From Streptomyces sp. NBC_01267 (GTDB lineage: Bacteria; Actinomycetota; Actinomycetes; Streptomycetales; Streptomycetaceae): a stretch of 64,000 nucleotides of DNA. The stretch spans positions 4,401,001 to 4,465,000 of the forward strand of contig NZ_CP108455.1 of assembly GCF_036241575.1 (NCBI RefSeq). Direction: 5' to 3'. Shown here one piece after another: positions 1-10,531 of the stretch. The position numbers and the translations under genes were made by a program. How positions within the stretch are numbered: the stretch's first letter is position 1; every line of letters starts with the position of its first letter. The notes beneath the pieces are model-generated. The model was not told the origin of the DNA, did not search any database, and saw only the letters and a list, made by a program, of their open reading frames with translations.

Positions 1-2
1 GC

Positions 3-1247
3 GTACTGGTGGCGCTCGGCGGTACCGGGGCGGACAAGGGCCGGGCACCCGCGGGGGCGCTGCCCGACGGCAAGGGGCTCGCCGGAGCTCTGGACCCGCT
101 GATGCGGGCCCCGGCGCTGGGCGGCAGCCGCAGCGGCGTGGTGATCGACACCGCCACGGGCAAGCAGTTGTACGGATCGCACGCCGACCAGCCGATGACC
201 CCGGCCTCCACGGTCAAGCTGGCCACCATGGTCGCCGGGCTCTCCGCGCTCGGCCCCGACCACCGCATCGCCACCACGGTCACGGCGACCCCGGACGGCA
301 AACGCCTCACCCTGACGGGCGGCGGCGACCCGACCCTGGACCGGGACGGGCTGCGGGCCCTCGCCGACGACACCGCCCGGGTGCTGCGCGACCGGGGCGT
401 CAGCTCGGTCCGTATCTCGTACGACACCTCGCTCTACTCCGGACCCCCGCTCCACCCCATCGGCCCCAACGACAACATCGCCCCGGTCAGCGCGCTGATG
501 ACGGACGAGGGACGGCTGAACAGCGGATCCTCCGGGAATTCCGGCGGCGGCGACGATCACGGTCCGGCCCCGCGTACCGGCGACCCGGCGGGCGACACGG
601 CCCGGCTGTTCGCCTCGATGCTGGCCCACCGGTCCGTCCACAGCGCGCACGAACCGACGTCCGGCCGCTCCCCGAAGGACGCCCGGCCGGTGGCCAGGAC
701 GTACTCGGCGCCGCTGTCCGCCCTGGTGGAGCGGGCCCTCACCAACAGCGACAACGACATCGCGGAGGCGGTGGCCCGGCAGACCGCGCTGGCCGCGCAC
801 GAACCCGCGAGCTTCGACGGCGCGGGCCGGGCGGTCCAGGATCGGCTCAAGAAGCTCGGCATGCCGCTGGACGGGGCGCACTTCGCCGACGGCAGCGGAC
901 TGAACCGGCACGACAAGGTCACCGCGACGCTCCTGGCCACCCTCCTCACCCGGGCAGGCGACCCGGCCCACCCCGAACTGCGCCCGGTCCTCACCGGCCT
1001 GCCGATCGCCGGATTCACCGGCACCCTCGACCAGCGCTACACGCACTCGGCCGACGCCACCGGACTGGTCCGCGCCAAGACCGGCACCCTGACCGGGGTG
1101 AACACCCTGGCCGGCACGGTAGTCGACGCCCAGGGCAGGCTGCTCGCCTTCGCGTTCCTGGCCTCGGACACGGACTCCCCGACCGCGGCCCAGTCGGCGC
1201 TGGACCGGCTGGGCACGACCGTGGCGTCCTGCGGCTGCGGGCGGTAG
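3..1247 (+). CDS. dacB: D-alanyl-D-alanine carboxypeptidase/endopeptidase (PBP4 type), 5' end outside window
   Basis: Class C low-molecular-mass penicillin-binding protein that trims D-Ala from peptidoglycan stem peptides or cuts cross-links outside the membrane. The active-site triad is visible: SxxK in MTPASTVK (about residue 67 counted from the GTG at 9), SDN in NSDNDIAEA and KTGT in RAKTGTLTG. The region between carries the small inserted domain usual for PBP4. The frame stays open to base 3 and reads VLVALGG, which looks like the end of a membrane or signal segment, so the true start lies upstream. It ends 46 bases before the next gene on the same strand. Confidence 0.9.
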   Translation, partial: VLVALGGTGADKGRAPAGALPDGKGLAGALDPLMRAPALGGSRSGVVIDTATGKQLYGSHADQPMTPASTVKLATMVAGLSALGPDHRIATTVTATPDGKRLTLTGGGDPTLDRDGLRALADDTARVLRDRGVSSVRISYDTSLYSGPPLHPIGPNDNIAPVSALMTDEGRLNSGSSGNSGGGDDHGPAPRTGDPAGDTARLFASMLAHRSVHSAHEPTSGRSPKDARPVARTYSAPLSALVERALTNSDNDIAEAVARQTALAAHEPASFDGAGRAVQDRLKKLGMPLDGAHFADGSGLNRHDKVTATLLATLLTRAGDPAHPELRPVLTGLPIAGFTGTLDQRYTHSADATGLVRAKTGTLTGVNTLAGTVVDAQGRLLAFAFLASDTDSPTAAQSALDRLGTTVASCGCGR

Positions 1248-1293
1248 GGCCAACACCTCACCGTCCGCGGATCGGAGAACGTACGGTTGACAC

Positions 1294-2439
1294 ATGACGC
1301 GCATCGGTGGTGCCGAGATGGTCGACTGGAACCTCGCCACGGCGACTGCGACCCGCTTCGCGAAACAGGGTCCGGACGTCAGCAGGGACGAAGCCCGTGC
1401 GGTGGTGGCGGAGCTGCGCAGGCATGCCAAGTCCGCCGAGGAACACGTCCGGGCCTTCACCCGGATGATCCCGGAGGACACCGAGCGCAAGGACACCCCG
1501 GTGCTCGTCGTGGACCGGGCGGGCTGGGTGAAGGCCAACGTCGCCGGGTTCCGTGAGGTCCTGCGGCCCCTGCTGGAGAAGATGCAGGAGCGGCGCGGCA
1601 GCGGGCCGGGCGGCGCGGTGCTCGGCGCGGTCGGCGGCAAGGTGACCGGCGTCGAACTGGGCATGCTGCTGTCGTTCCTCTCGTCCCGGGTGCTCGGGCA
1701 GTACGAGACGTTCGCCCCGGCCGACCGTGACCTCCCGGCCTCCGTGGGCACCGGCGGACGGCTGCTGCTCGTCGCGCCGAACATCGTGCACGTGGAGCGC
1801 GAGCTGGAGGTCGACCCGCACGACTTCAGGCTCTGGGTCTGCCTGCACGAGGAGACCCACCGCACCCAGTTCACCGCCGTGCCCTGGCTGCGCGACCATC
1901 TGGAGGGCGAGATCCAGTCGTTCCTCGAAGAGACCGAGGTCGACCCGATGACCGTCCTGGAACGGCTGCGCGAGGCCGCCCAGTCGCTCGCGGGCAACCG
2001 CTCCGACGCGTCCGACAGCACCGGCACCGACCGCGGGAACTCGCTGGTCGAACTGGTCCAGACGCCGGCCCAGCGGGACATCCTGGGCCGGTTGACCGCG
2101 GTGATGTCCCTGCTCGAAGGACACGCCGACTACGTGATGGACGGGGTCGGCCCGCAGGTCGTGCCGTCGGTCGACGAGATCCGCGAGAAGTTCCAGCAGC
2201 GCCGGGCCCAGGGCGCGGGCCGCCTCGACCAGGCACTGCGCAAGCTGCTGGGCCTGGACGCCAAACTCCGGCAGTACCGCGACGGAGAGCGGTTCGTACG
2301 GACCGTGGTCGACGAGGTCGGCATGGACGGCTTCAACCGCGTCTGGACCTCGCCGAACACGCTGCCCACCAAGGCGGAGATCGCCGCCCCCGCCGACTGG
2401 ATCGCACGGGTGCACCGCAAGGGCGACCCGTCGCTCTGA
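1294..2439 (+). CDS. zinc-dependent metalloprotease-like protein, DUF2342 family
   Basis: A 381-residue actinobacterial protein of the DUF2342 family, often labelled a putative hydrolase or F420-biosynthesis-associated protein. It carries an HExxH zinc motif (CLHEETHRTQF, His at about residues 185 and 189) typical of gluzincin-like peptidases. No signal peptide is seen, so it is probably cytoplasmic. Substrate is unknown. It sits between a PBP gene and tilS, all on the plus strand. The ATG at 1294 is taken; a second in-frame ATG (MVDWNLA) follows nine codons later. Family assignment is firm; the enzymatic role is inferred from the motif only. Confidence 0.85.
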   Translation: MTRIGGAEMVDWNLATATATRFAKQGPDVSRDEARAVVAELRRHAKSAEEHVRAFTRMIPEDTERKDTPVLVVDRAGWVKANVAGFREVLRPLLEKMQERRGSGPGGAVLGAVGGKVTGVELGMLLSFLSSRVLGQYETFAPADRDLPASVGTGGRLLLVAPNIVHVERELEVDPHDFRLWVCLHEETHRTQFTAVPWLRDHLEGEIQSFLEETEVDPMTVLERLREAAQSLAGNRSDASDSTGTDRGNSLVELVQTPAQRDILGRLTAVMSLLEGHADYVMDGVGPQVVPSVDEIREKFQQRRAQGAGRLDQALRKLLGLDAKLRQYRDGERFVRTVVDEVGMDGFNRVWTSPNTLPTKAEIAAPADWIARVHRKGDPSL

Positions 2440-2654
2440 CCCGGCCGGCGTTCCCGGCCGTCCGCGGCTGAAGTACGCGGCGGAGGGCCCCGGGTCTCCC
2501 AGAAAGGCGCAGCATCACCCATCCGAGGGACCGTGGGCAAGGGGTTGGCGTGCAATGCTCGGGTATCGGCCCGCTTCTGTCACCATCTATGCACTCTGTG
2601 TGACGCTGTCGTCTATCCGAGGCACCCCCCCAACTCCACCGAAGGGCACCGGAC

Positions 2655-3707
2655 ATGGGTCCCCATCCTGCGGTCGCAGCGATACGCCTGGCGGTTCGCC
2701 GCGTACTCCACGACGTACTGAACGAACAGACCGAACAGCCCGCAAGCCCGCACCTCGCCGGTGCGTACCCCGGAAGCACCCCGCACGGACGGCCCGAGCC
2801 GCTGGTGCTGGTCGCGTGCTCCGGTGGCGCCGACTCCATGGCGCTCGCCTCCGCCCTGGCCTTCGAGGCCCGTAAACTCGCCGTCCGCGCGGGCGGCGTC
2901 ACCATCGACCACGGACTCCAGGACGGCTCGGAATTCCGGGCCGCCGAAGTCGTCTCCCGGCTCGGCGGCCTCGGGCTCGACCCCGTCGAATCGGTCGCCG
3001 TGGCCGTCGGCCGGGCCGGCGGGCCCGAGGCTGCCGCGAGGGATGCCAGGTACGCCGCGCTGGACGCGGTGGCCGAGCGCCGCGGCGCCGCCGCCGTCCT
3101 CCTCGGGCACACCCGCGACGACCAGGCGGAGACGGTCCTCCTCGGCCTGGCCCGCGGCTCCGGCATCCGTTCGCTGTCCGGTATGGCGGCCGTCTCGGGG
3201 GCGGCCGGCCGGTACCGCAGGCCCTTCCTCCAGCTCGACCGGCAGACCGCCCGCAAGGCGTGCCTGATCCAGCAGCTGCCGGTCTGGGACGACCCGCACA
3301 ACACCGACCCCGCGTACACCCGCTCCCGGCTGCGCCACGAGGGCCTGCCCGCGCTGGAGAAGTCGCTCGGCAAGGGCGTCGTCGAGGCGCTGGCCCGCAC
3401 CGCACGTCTCTCCCGTGACGACGCCGACGCCCTGGACGCCTGGGCCGCGGACGCCGAGGCGTCCTCCCGTGACGAGACCGGGCAACTGGAGTGCGCGAAG
3501 CTGAACGCCCTGCCGCCCGCAGTCCGCAGCCGGGTGCTGCGCCGCTCGGTCATCGCGGCGGGCTCACCCGCGGGTTCGCTCTTCGCCCGGCACATCGAGG
3601 AGATCGACCGGCTGATCACCGGCTGGCGGGGGCAGGGGGCCATCAACCTCCCCGGCCGGGTGGAGGCTCAGCGGCAGGGTGGCAGACTGGTTATCCGGCA
3701 AGGCTGA
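2655..3707 (+). CDS. tilS: tRNA(Ile)-lysidine synthetase
   Basis: TilS joins lysine to C34 of the CAU-anticodon isoleucine tRNA, so that it reads AUA and is charged with Ile. The ATP-pyrophosphatase P-loop SGGADS lies at about residues 56-61, followed by the TilS signatures DHGLQ and [10 protein letters not shown]. At 350 residues it has the N-terminal catalytic domain and a short substrate-binding C-terminal part. The ATG at 2655 is preceded by GAAGGG. It lies 39 bases before hpt; tilS-hpt-ftsH is a common bacterial gene order. The 215 bases upstream hold no gene. Confidence 0.93.
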   Translation: MGPHPAVAAIRLAVRRVLHDVLNEQTEQPASPHLAGAYPGSTPHGRPEPLVLVACSGGADSMALASALAFEARKLAVRAGGVTIDHGLQDGSEFRAAEVVSRLGGLGLDPVESVAVAVGRAGGPEAAARDARYAALDAVAERRGAAAVLLGHTRDDQAETVLLGLARGSGIRSLSGMAAVSGAAGRYRRPFLQLDRQTARKACLIQQLPVWDDPHNTDPAYTRSRLRHEGLPALEKSLGKGVVEALARTARLSRDDADALDAWAADAEASSRDETGQLECAKLNALPPAVRSRVLRRSVIAAGSPAGSLFARHIEEIDRLITGWRGQGAINLPGRVEAQRQGGRLVIRQG

Positions 3708-3746
3708 CGCAGAGCCGCGCCTCAGGCGAAGCACAAGCAACTGAAA

Positions 3747-4310
3747 GTGGCCCGGGTGAACGAGAAAGACATGGGCACCGACCTCGCGTCGGTGCTCATC
3801 ACCAAGGAAGAGATCGACGCCAAGCTCGCGGAGCTGGCAGCGAAGATCGACGCGGAGTACGCGGGCAAGGATCTGCTGCTCGTCGGTGTTCTCAAGGGCG
3901 CCGTGATGGTGATGGCGGACCTCGCCCGTGCACTGTCCACGTCGGTCACGATGGACTGGATGGCGGTGTCGTCGTACGGCGCGGGCACCCAGTCGTCGGG
4001 TGTGGTCCGGATCCTCAAGGACCTGGACACCGACATCAAGGGCAAGCACGTGCTGATCGTCGAGGACATCATCGACTCGGGTCTGACGCTTTCCTGGCTG
4101 CTGTCGAACCTCGGTTCCCGTGAGCCCGCCTCGCTGGAGGTCTGCACCCTGCTGCGCAAGCCGGATGCCGCAAAGGTCTCGCTCGACGTGAAGTGGGCCG
4201 GGTTCGACATTCCGAATGAATTCGTCGTCGGATACGGACTCGACTACGCGGAGAAGTACCGCAACCTCCCCTTTGTCGGCACTCTGGCCCCGCACGTCTA
4301 CGGCGGATAA
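3747..4310 (+). CDS. hpt: hypoxanthine phosphoribosyltransferase
   Basis: Purine salvage enzyme that converts hypoxanthine (and guanine) plus PRPP to IMP or GMP. The PRPP-binding signature [13 protein letters not shown] and the conserved GVLKGA stretch are present, and the 187-residue length fits the family. Start choice is uncertain: GTG 3747, GTG 3756 and ATG 3771 are all in frame, and the first is used. It lies just after tilS and before ftsH, the usual cluster. The 216 bases between hpt and ftsH hold no gene and probably contain the ftsH promoter; TACCGT at 4446-4451 is a possible -10 but has no convincing -35. Confidence 0.93.
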   Translation: MARVNEKDMGTDLASVLITKEEIDAKLAELAAKIDAEYAGKDLLLVGVLKGAVMVMADLARALSTSVTMDWMAVSSYGAGTQSSGVVRILKDLDTDIKGKHVLIVEDIIDSGLTLSWLLSNLGSREPASLEVCTLLRKPDAAKVSLDVKWAGFDIPNEFVVGYGLDYAEKYRNLPFVGTLAPHVYGG

Positions 4311-4526
4311 CGGCCCGTCCGGCTCTGCCGGACAGGCCGGAGTTCAGCCGTGAGCCGAACGGGAACCCTCACCTATTTCCCGCCGTTGGAGCAGGGGAAG
4401 GCACTCCTGTGCACTCCCGTGAGGTCGCGGGCGGCGATGCTGGGGTACCGTCCGAAGAACACTCTTTACTCACAGCAGCATTTACCTACGGGCAGGAGGG
4501 ACGGGGCGTAGTTCCGCCCCGTATGG

Positions 4527-6566
<2,040 letters not shown>

Positions 6567-6600
6567 TCACCGCTCGCCCTTGCCGGTAGCCCCGGAATGC

Positions 6601-6648
6601 ATGCCGCGTCCCCCAGGTTCTAGCCTGGGGGACGCGGCATTTTCTTTT
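6601..6648 (+). terminator. rho-independent terminator after ftsH
   Basis: A perfect 17-bp inverted repeat (6601-6617 and 6624-6640) with a 6-base loop is followed directly by TTTTCTTTT. This is an unusually canonical intrinsic terminator for a high-GC genome. It separates ftsH from folE, whose start is only 25 bases beyond the hairpin, so folE must depend on readthrough or on a promoter inside or just after the hairpin. Confidence 0.9.
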
Positions 6649-6664
6649 ACGGAGCGAGGCACAG

Positions 6665-7270
6665 ATGACGGACCCGATAACGCTGGACGGCGAGAGCCGG
6701 ATCCGCGAGTTCGACGAGAAGCGGGCCGAGAATGCCGTACGGGAGCTGCTCATCGCGGTCGGTGAGAACCCGGACCGTGAAGGGCTGCTGGAGACTCCGG
6801 CCCGGGTCGCGCGGGCGTACAAGGAGATCTTCGCGGGTCTGCGGCAGGAGCCCGAGGACGTCCTGACGACGACGTTCGACCTCGGCCACGACGAGATGGT
6901 CCTGGTCAAGGACATCGAGGTCTTCTCGACCTGTGAGCACCACCTGGTGCCGTTCCACGGTGTCGCGCACGTCGGCTACATCCCGGCGACCAGCGGCAAG
7001 ATCACCGGCCTCTCCAAGCTGGCCCGGCTGGTCGACGTCTATGCCCGGCGCCCCCAGGTGCAGGAGCGTCTCACCACGCAGATCGCCGACTCCCTGATGG
7101 AGATCCTGGAGCCGCGTGGCGCGATCGTGGTGGTGGAGTGCGAGCACATGTGCATGTCGATGCGCGGCATACGCAAGCCCGGCGCGAAGACCATCACCTC
7201 GGCGGTGCGCGGCCAGCTGCGCGATCCGGCGACGCGGGCCGAGGCCATGAGCCTGATCATGGCGCGCTGA
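6665..7270 (+). CDS. folE: GTP cyclohydrolase I
   Basis: First enzyme of tetrahydrofolate synthesis; converts GTP to 7,8-dihydroneopterin triphosphate. The zinc-binding Cys-His set is visible in [10 protein letters not shown] and [14 protein letters not shown], plus the conserved SKLARLVD stretch; 201 residues is typical. GGAGCGAGG precedes the ATG at 6665. It faces the minus-strand folK-folB-folP group across a DUF3180 gene, so folate synthesis genes are gathered here but in two transcription directions. Confidence 0.95.
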   Translation: MTDPITLDGESRIREFDEKRAENAVRELLIAVGENPDREGLLETPARVARAYKEIFAGLRQEPEDVLTTTFDLGHDEMVLVKDIEVFSTCEHHLVPFHGVAHVGYIPATSGKITGLSKLARLVDVYARRPQVQERLTTQIADSLMEILEPRGAIVVVECEHMCMSMRGIRKPGAKTITSAVRGQLRDPATRAEAMSLIMAR

Positions 7271-7299
7271 ACGGATCAGCGCGGAACGGATCAGCGCGG
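7270..7299. repeat. 15-bp direct repeat, two copies
   Basis: Two perfect adjacent copies of AACGGATCAGCGCGG begin at the last base of the folE stop codon, followed by a degenerate ACGGAAGCGG. No function is evident. Confidence 0.7.
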
Positions 7300-7378
7300 A
7301 CGGAAGCGGCCTGAACGAAAACGGGCCGGACGGAAGCTGATGGAACGGGAGCGGACCGGGCGGGCCGGGCTGCGCCGG

Positions 7379-7885
7379 TCAGGCCGCCGCGCCCTGGCCG
7401 TTCTTGTCCTCGTCGTCCGGGAGCTTGCACACCCGTTCCAGGAAGAACGCCGCGGCGACCACCGCGATCCCGGCCACCACCGAGAACCCGGCGTAGATCG
7501 CCTGGTCCCGGCGGGACGGGTCGTCGAGGTGGCTGAGCAGATAGACCCCCGTGCCGCCGTACAGCCCGCAGACCAGCGACACGACCAGCGCGCTGGCCTG
7601 CGCGAAGACCACCGCGCGGGCCGCCATCAGCGGGTCGACGCCCTTCGCTCCGGGGCGCCGCTCCCGCTGGGCGCGCAGTCGCCCACGCAGCGAGAGAGCC
7701 GTGGCGAGCAGAACGACCGCGATCGCCGCCAGCACGATGGGCGCGGCGAGCGGCACGCCCGGCAGGGTGCCCACCGAATTCCAGAGCCGGGCACCCGCCC
7801 AGGACAGCACTCCGGCGACGACGAACAGACCGGCCAGTACACCGAGCCGTAGTTGCTTCACGTGACTCTGCTCTTCCTTGCTCAC
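7379..7885 (-). CDS. DUF3180 membrane protein
   Basis: A 168-residue protein with four hydrophobic helices arranged in two pairs (around residues 9-31, 41-62, 85-110 and 126-150) and a basic, charged linker. DUF3180 proteins are actinobacterial membrane proteins of unknown function, often found beside folK. It is the last gene of the minus-strand folate group, 31 bases after folK, and converges with folE. Confidence 0.85.
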   Translation of the reverse strand: MSKEEQSHVKQLRLGVLAGLFVVAGVLSWAGARLWNSVGTLPGVPLAAPIVLAAIAVVLLATALSLRGRLRAQRERRPGAKGVDPLMAARAVVFAQASALVVSLVCGLYGGTGVYLLSHLDDPSRRDQAIYAGFSVVAGIAVVAAAFFLERVCKLPDDEDKNGQGAAA

Positions 7886-7916
7886 GAACTGCCTCCGGAC
7901 CCTCAGAGGCTAACGA

Positions 7917-8528
7917 CTAGTCGGGCAGGCAGAGTTCCAGATCGGCACGCGCCAGTACACCTTCGCTGCCGACGGTCGCCAGCAGATCCGCGACCGGGCC
8001 GCGGCCGGGCAGCTCGGCGCCGGGGTCCACGTCGTGCCACGGGACCAGGACGAAGGCCCGCTGGTGGGCGCGCGGGTGGGGAAGGGTGAGCACCGGGTCG
8101 TCGGAGACCACGTCCGCGTACGACAGGATGTCCACGTCGATGGTGCGCGGACCCCAGCGCTCGTCACGGACCCGGTCGAAGGCCTCCTCGATGGCCTGGC
8201 CGCGCTCCAGGAGCGAGTCCGGCGGCAGCGTCGTCTTCACGACGACCACCGCGTTGAAGTACGAGGGCTGCGAGCCGGGGTCGACGCCCCAGGGCTCCGT
8301 CTCGTACACCGGCGAGACGGCCTTGACCCGGAGGCCGGGCGTGTCCTCCAGGGCGTCGATGGCGCCCTGGAGGGTCTCCAGGCGGTTGCCCAGATTGGCG
8401 CCCAGGGAGATCACCGCCCGTTTCGGATTGGACAGTGTCACATCGGCCGCGTCGACCTGCGCGACCACGGAGGCGGGCACCGGCTGTACGGTCGGGTCGC
8501 TCTGCGCCCCGCTGGGATACACGGTCAT
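7917..8528 (-). CDS. folK: 6-hydroxymethyl-7,8-dihydropterin pyrophosphokinase
   Basis: Transfers pyrophosphate from ATP to 6-hydroxymethyl-dihydropterin in folate synthesis. The signatures SLGANLGNR and ERWGPRTIDVDIL are present. The ATG at 8528 overlaps the folB stop in an ATGA arrangement, which fixes the start and indicates translational coupling. The product is 203 residues, including a roughly 35-residue poorly conserved N-terminal extension before RAVISLGANLG. Confidence 0.93.
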   Translation of the reverse strand: MTVYPSGAQSDPTVQPVPASVVAQVDAADVTLSNPKRAVISLGANLGNRLETLQGAIDALEDTPGLRVKAVSPVYETEPWGVDPGSQPSYFNAVVVVKTTLPPDSLLERGQAIEEAFDRVRDERWGPRTIDVDILSYADVVSDDPVLTLPHPRAHQRAFVLVPWHDVDPGAELPGRGPVADLLATVGSEGVLARADLELCLPD

Positions 8529-8884
8529 ACTCGGCTCCGGATGATGGTGATGGTGACGTCGTCGAAGGGCACGGTGATCGGGGCATCCGGCTTGTGCACG
8601 ACCACCTCGACCTCCTGGACGCCTTCGTGCTTGAGGCACTGCTGGGCGATCCGCTCGGCCAGCGTCTCGATCAGGTCGACCGGTTCGCCCTTGACGACAT
8701 CGACGACTTCTTCCGCCACGACGCCGTAGTGCACGGTCTTCGTCAGGTCGTCGTCGGCCGCCGCGGGGCGGGTGTCGAGGCCGAGCACCAGGTCCACGAT
8801 GAAGGTCTGGCCCTCCTCGCGCTCCCGGGGGAAGACGCCATGGTGCCCACGGGCCTTGAGGCCGCGCAGCGCGACACGATCCAC
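8525..8884 (-). CDS. folB: dihydroneopterin aldolase
   Basis: Cleaves 7,8-dihydroneopterin to 6-hydroxymethyl-dihydropterin and glycolaldehyde. The family pattern ARGHHGVFPREREEGQ and the C-terminal VVVHKP are present; 119 residues is typical. The GTG at 8884 (VDRVALRGLKARG) is chosen because CAGGAG lies eight bases upstream; the frame remains open further but without conserved sequence. It overlaps folK by four bases. The 189 bases back to the preceding gene hold no coding signal. Confidence 0.92.
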   Translation of the reverse strand: MDRVALRGLKARGHHGVFPREREEGQTFIVDLVLGLDTRPAAADDDLTKTVHYGVVAEEVVDVVKGEPVDLIETLAERIAQQCLKHEGVQEVEVVVHKPDAPITVPFDDVTITIIRSRV

Positions 8885-9073
8885 GCGAATCACTCCTGCT
8901 GTTCGTCGGTAGCGCGGGCGGCGCCGAGAGCGGTCGGCGTAGCCCACACATTCGAATCTACCTGCGGCCACTGACAACGCCCGATCACGGGGGCGCGTAC
9001 AGAAGTCCGGGTGGGTGATACTCGCCCCTACCCCCGGGTCCGCCGGGTCAACCCTGTGGGAGCCGCCGCCCAC

Positions 9074-9553
9074 TCAGGCGGGCGTTTCCTCGCCGTCGTC
9101 GCCGCCCGGACCGCCTTCACCGGAAGGGTCCTCTCCGGTCTCGGCCAGCACCGGCGATCCGTGGTGCGACCAGAGCTTCCAGCCCTCGGGCGTCCTGCGG
9201 AACACATTGGTGGCCACGACCAGCTGCCCGACCAGCGGGCCCAGCTCACCGGCCTCCTCGGCGGGGCCGCCGCTGAGGATGTTCTCGGTGCAGGTCACCA
9301 GGGCGGTGTCCGCGGTGATACCGACCTTCACATCGGTCAGGAAGAACTGGATGTACTCGGTGTTCGCCATGATCAGCGCGTACGACCTGAGGACGTCGCC
9401 GCGCCCCGAGAGCACCGGCCAGCCGGGGTGGACGCAGGAGATCTCGTCGTTCAGCCACAGCCCGGAGAGGGCCTCGAAGTCCCCCCGCTCCATCGTCTCG
9501 TAGAAGGTGGTGTTGGCGAGCTCGACCTCTTCGACCTCGGTGCTCGCGGTCAC
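9074..9553 (-). CDS. nuclear transport factor 2 (SnoaL-like) family protein
   Basis: A 159-residue cone-fold protein of the NTF2/SnoaL type with the usual pattern: N-terminal helix with FYETMERGDFEAL, then GRGDVLRSYALIM and the sheet region ending in GWKLWSHHGSP. Such folds bind small hydrophobic ligands or act as enzymes, and no specific activity can be assigned. It overlaps folP by four bases (ATGA) and precedes folB, so it is co-transcribed with folate genes; a role tied to pterin chemistry is only inference. Confidence 0.85.
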   Translation of the reverse strand: MTASTEVEEVELANTTFYETMERGDFEALSGLWLNDEISCVHPGWPVLSGRGDVLRSYALIMANTEYIQFFLTDVKVGITADTALVTCTENILSGGPAEEAGELGPLVGQLVVATNVFRRTPEGWKLWSHHGSPVLAETGEDPSGEGGPGGDDGEETPA

Positions 9554-10410
9554 TTGGCTCCCTCTACGGCGCGGGCCACCCGGACCGCGTCGGCCGTGGC
9601 CCGTACCTCGTGGACCCGGACGGCCCAGGCGCCCTCGTGGGCGGCGAGCGCGGAGACGGCGGCGGTGGCCGCGTCCCGCTCGCGGGCGGGCGGCGGGGTG
9701 GCGCCGTCCCGTGCCAGTACGCGGCCGAGGAAGCGTTTGCGGGAGGCGGCGACCAGCAGGGGGTGGCCCAGGGCCCGTACCTCGGAGAGGTGGGCGACCA
9801 GGGCCAGGTCGTGCTCGGCTTCCTTGGCGAAGCCCAGGCCCGGGTCGACGACGATCCGCTCCGGCGCGATACCGCCGGCGACCGCCGCGTCCACCCGGAC
9901 ACGCAGCTCGGCGACGACCTCGGCGACCACGTCCCGGTAGACCGCCCGGCTGGTCATGGACTCGCTGAAACCGCGCCAGTGCATCACCACGAAGGGGGCC
10001 TCGGCGGCGGCGACCACCGGGATCATGGCGGGGTCGGCCAGTCCGCCGCTCACGTCGTTGACCAGCAGCGCACCGGCCTCGATCGCCTGCTCGGCGACGG
10101 CGGCGCGCATGGTGTCGACGGAGACGGTGACACCCTCGGAGACCAGGCCGCGCACCACGGGCACCACCCGGCGCAGCTCTTCGTCGGCGTCGACCCGGCT
10201 GGCGCCCGGACGGGTGGACTCACCGCCCACGTCCACCAGGTCGGCGCCTTCCGCGACGAGGTCGAGGCCGTGTTTCACCGCAGTGCCGGTGTCGAACCAG
10301 CGGCCTCCGTCGGAGAAGGAATCGGGCGTCACATTGACGACACCCATGACCGCGCAGCGGTCCCACTCCGGCAGTCCTGCAACCAGGCCTCGCCCGCGCA
10401 ACGTACTCAT
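9550..10410 (-). CDS. folP: dihydropteroate synthase
   Basis: Condenses 6-hydroxymethyl-dihydropterin pyrophosphate with p-aminobenzoate; the target of sulfonamides. The two pterin-binding signatures are clear: VMGVVNVTPDSFSDGG and DVGGESTRPGA. Further matches are LLVNDVSGG, DPGLGFAKE and VAASRKRFLG. Its 286 residues are normal. It is the first gene of the minus-strand folate operon folP-NTF2-folB-folK-DUF3180. Confidence 0.95.
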   Translation of the reverse strand: MSTLRGRGLVAGLPEWDRCAVMGVVNVTPDSFSDGGRWFDTGTAVKHGLDLVAEGADLVDVGGESTRPGASRVDADEELRRVVPVVRGLVSEGVTVSVDTMRAAVAEQAIEAGALLVNDVSGGLADPAMIPVVAAAEAPFVVMHWRGFSESMTSRAVYRDVVAEVVAELRVRVDAAVAGGIAPERIVVDPGLGFAKEAEHDLALVAHLSEVRALGHPLLVAASRKRFLGRVLARDGATPPPARERDAATAAVSALAAHEGAWAVRVHEVRATADAVRVARAVEGAK

Positions 10411-10531
10411 ACCCCCAGCCTAAGCGCTGCCCACGGGCCCGGCCGTGGAGTCCGTACGCCGACAGGGGGTGCCGGGCGGCCCGTACGGCCCAGGGGCGGC
10501 CCCGGCCGGCGGACGGGCTCGCTCGGCCCCG

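Noticed and set aside
4421..4451. ftsH promoter with -10 TACCGT
   Set aside because: No acceptable -35 at 16-19 bases; mentioned only as possible under hpt.
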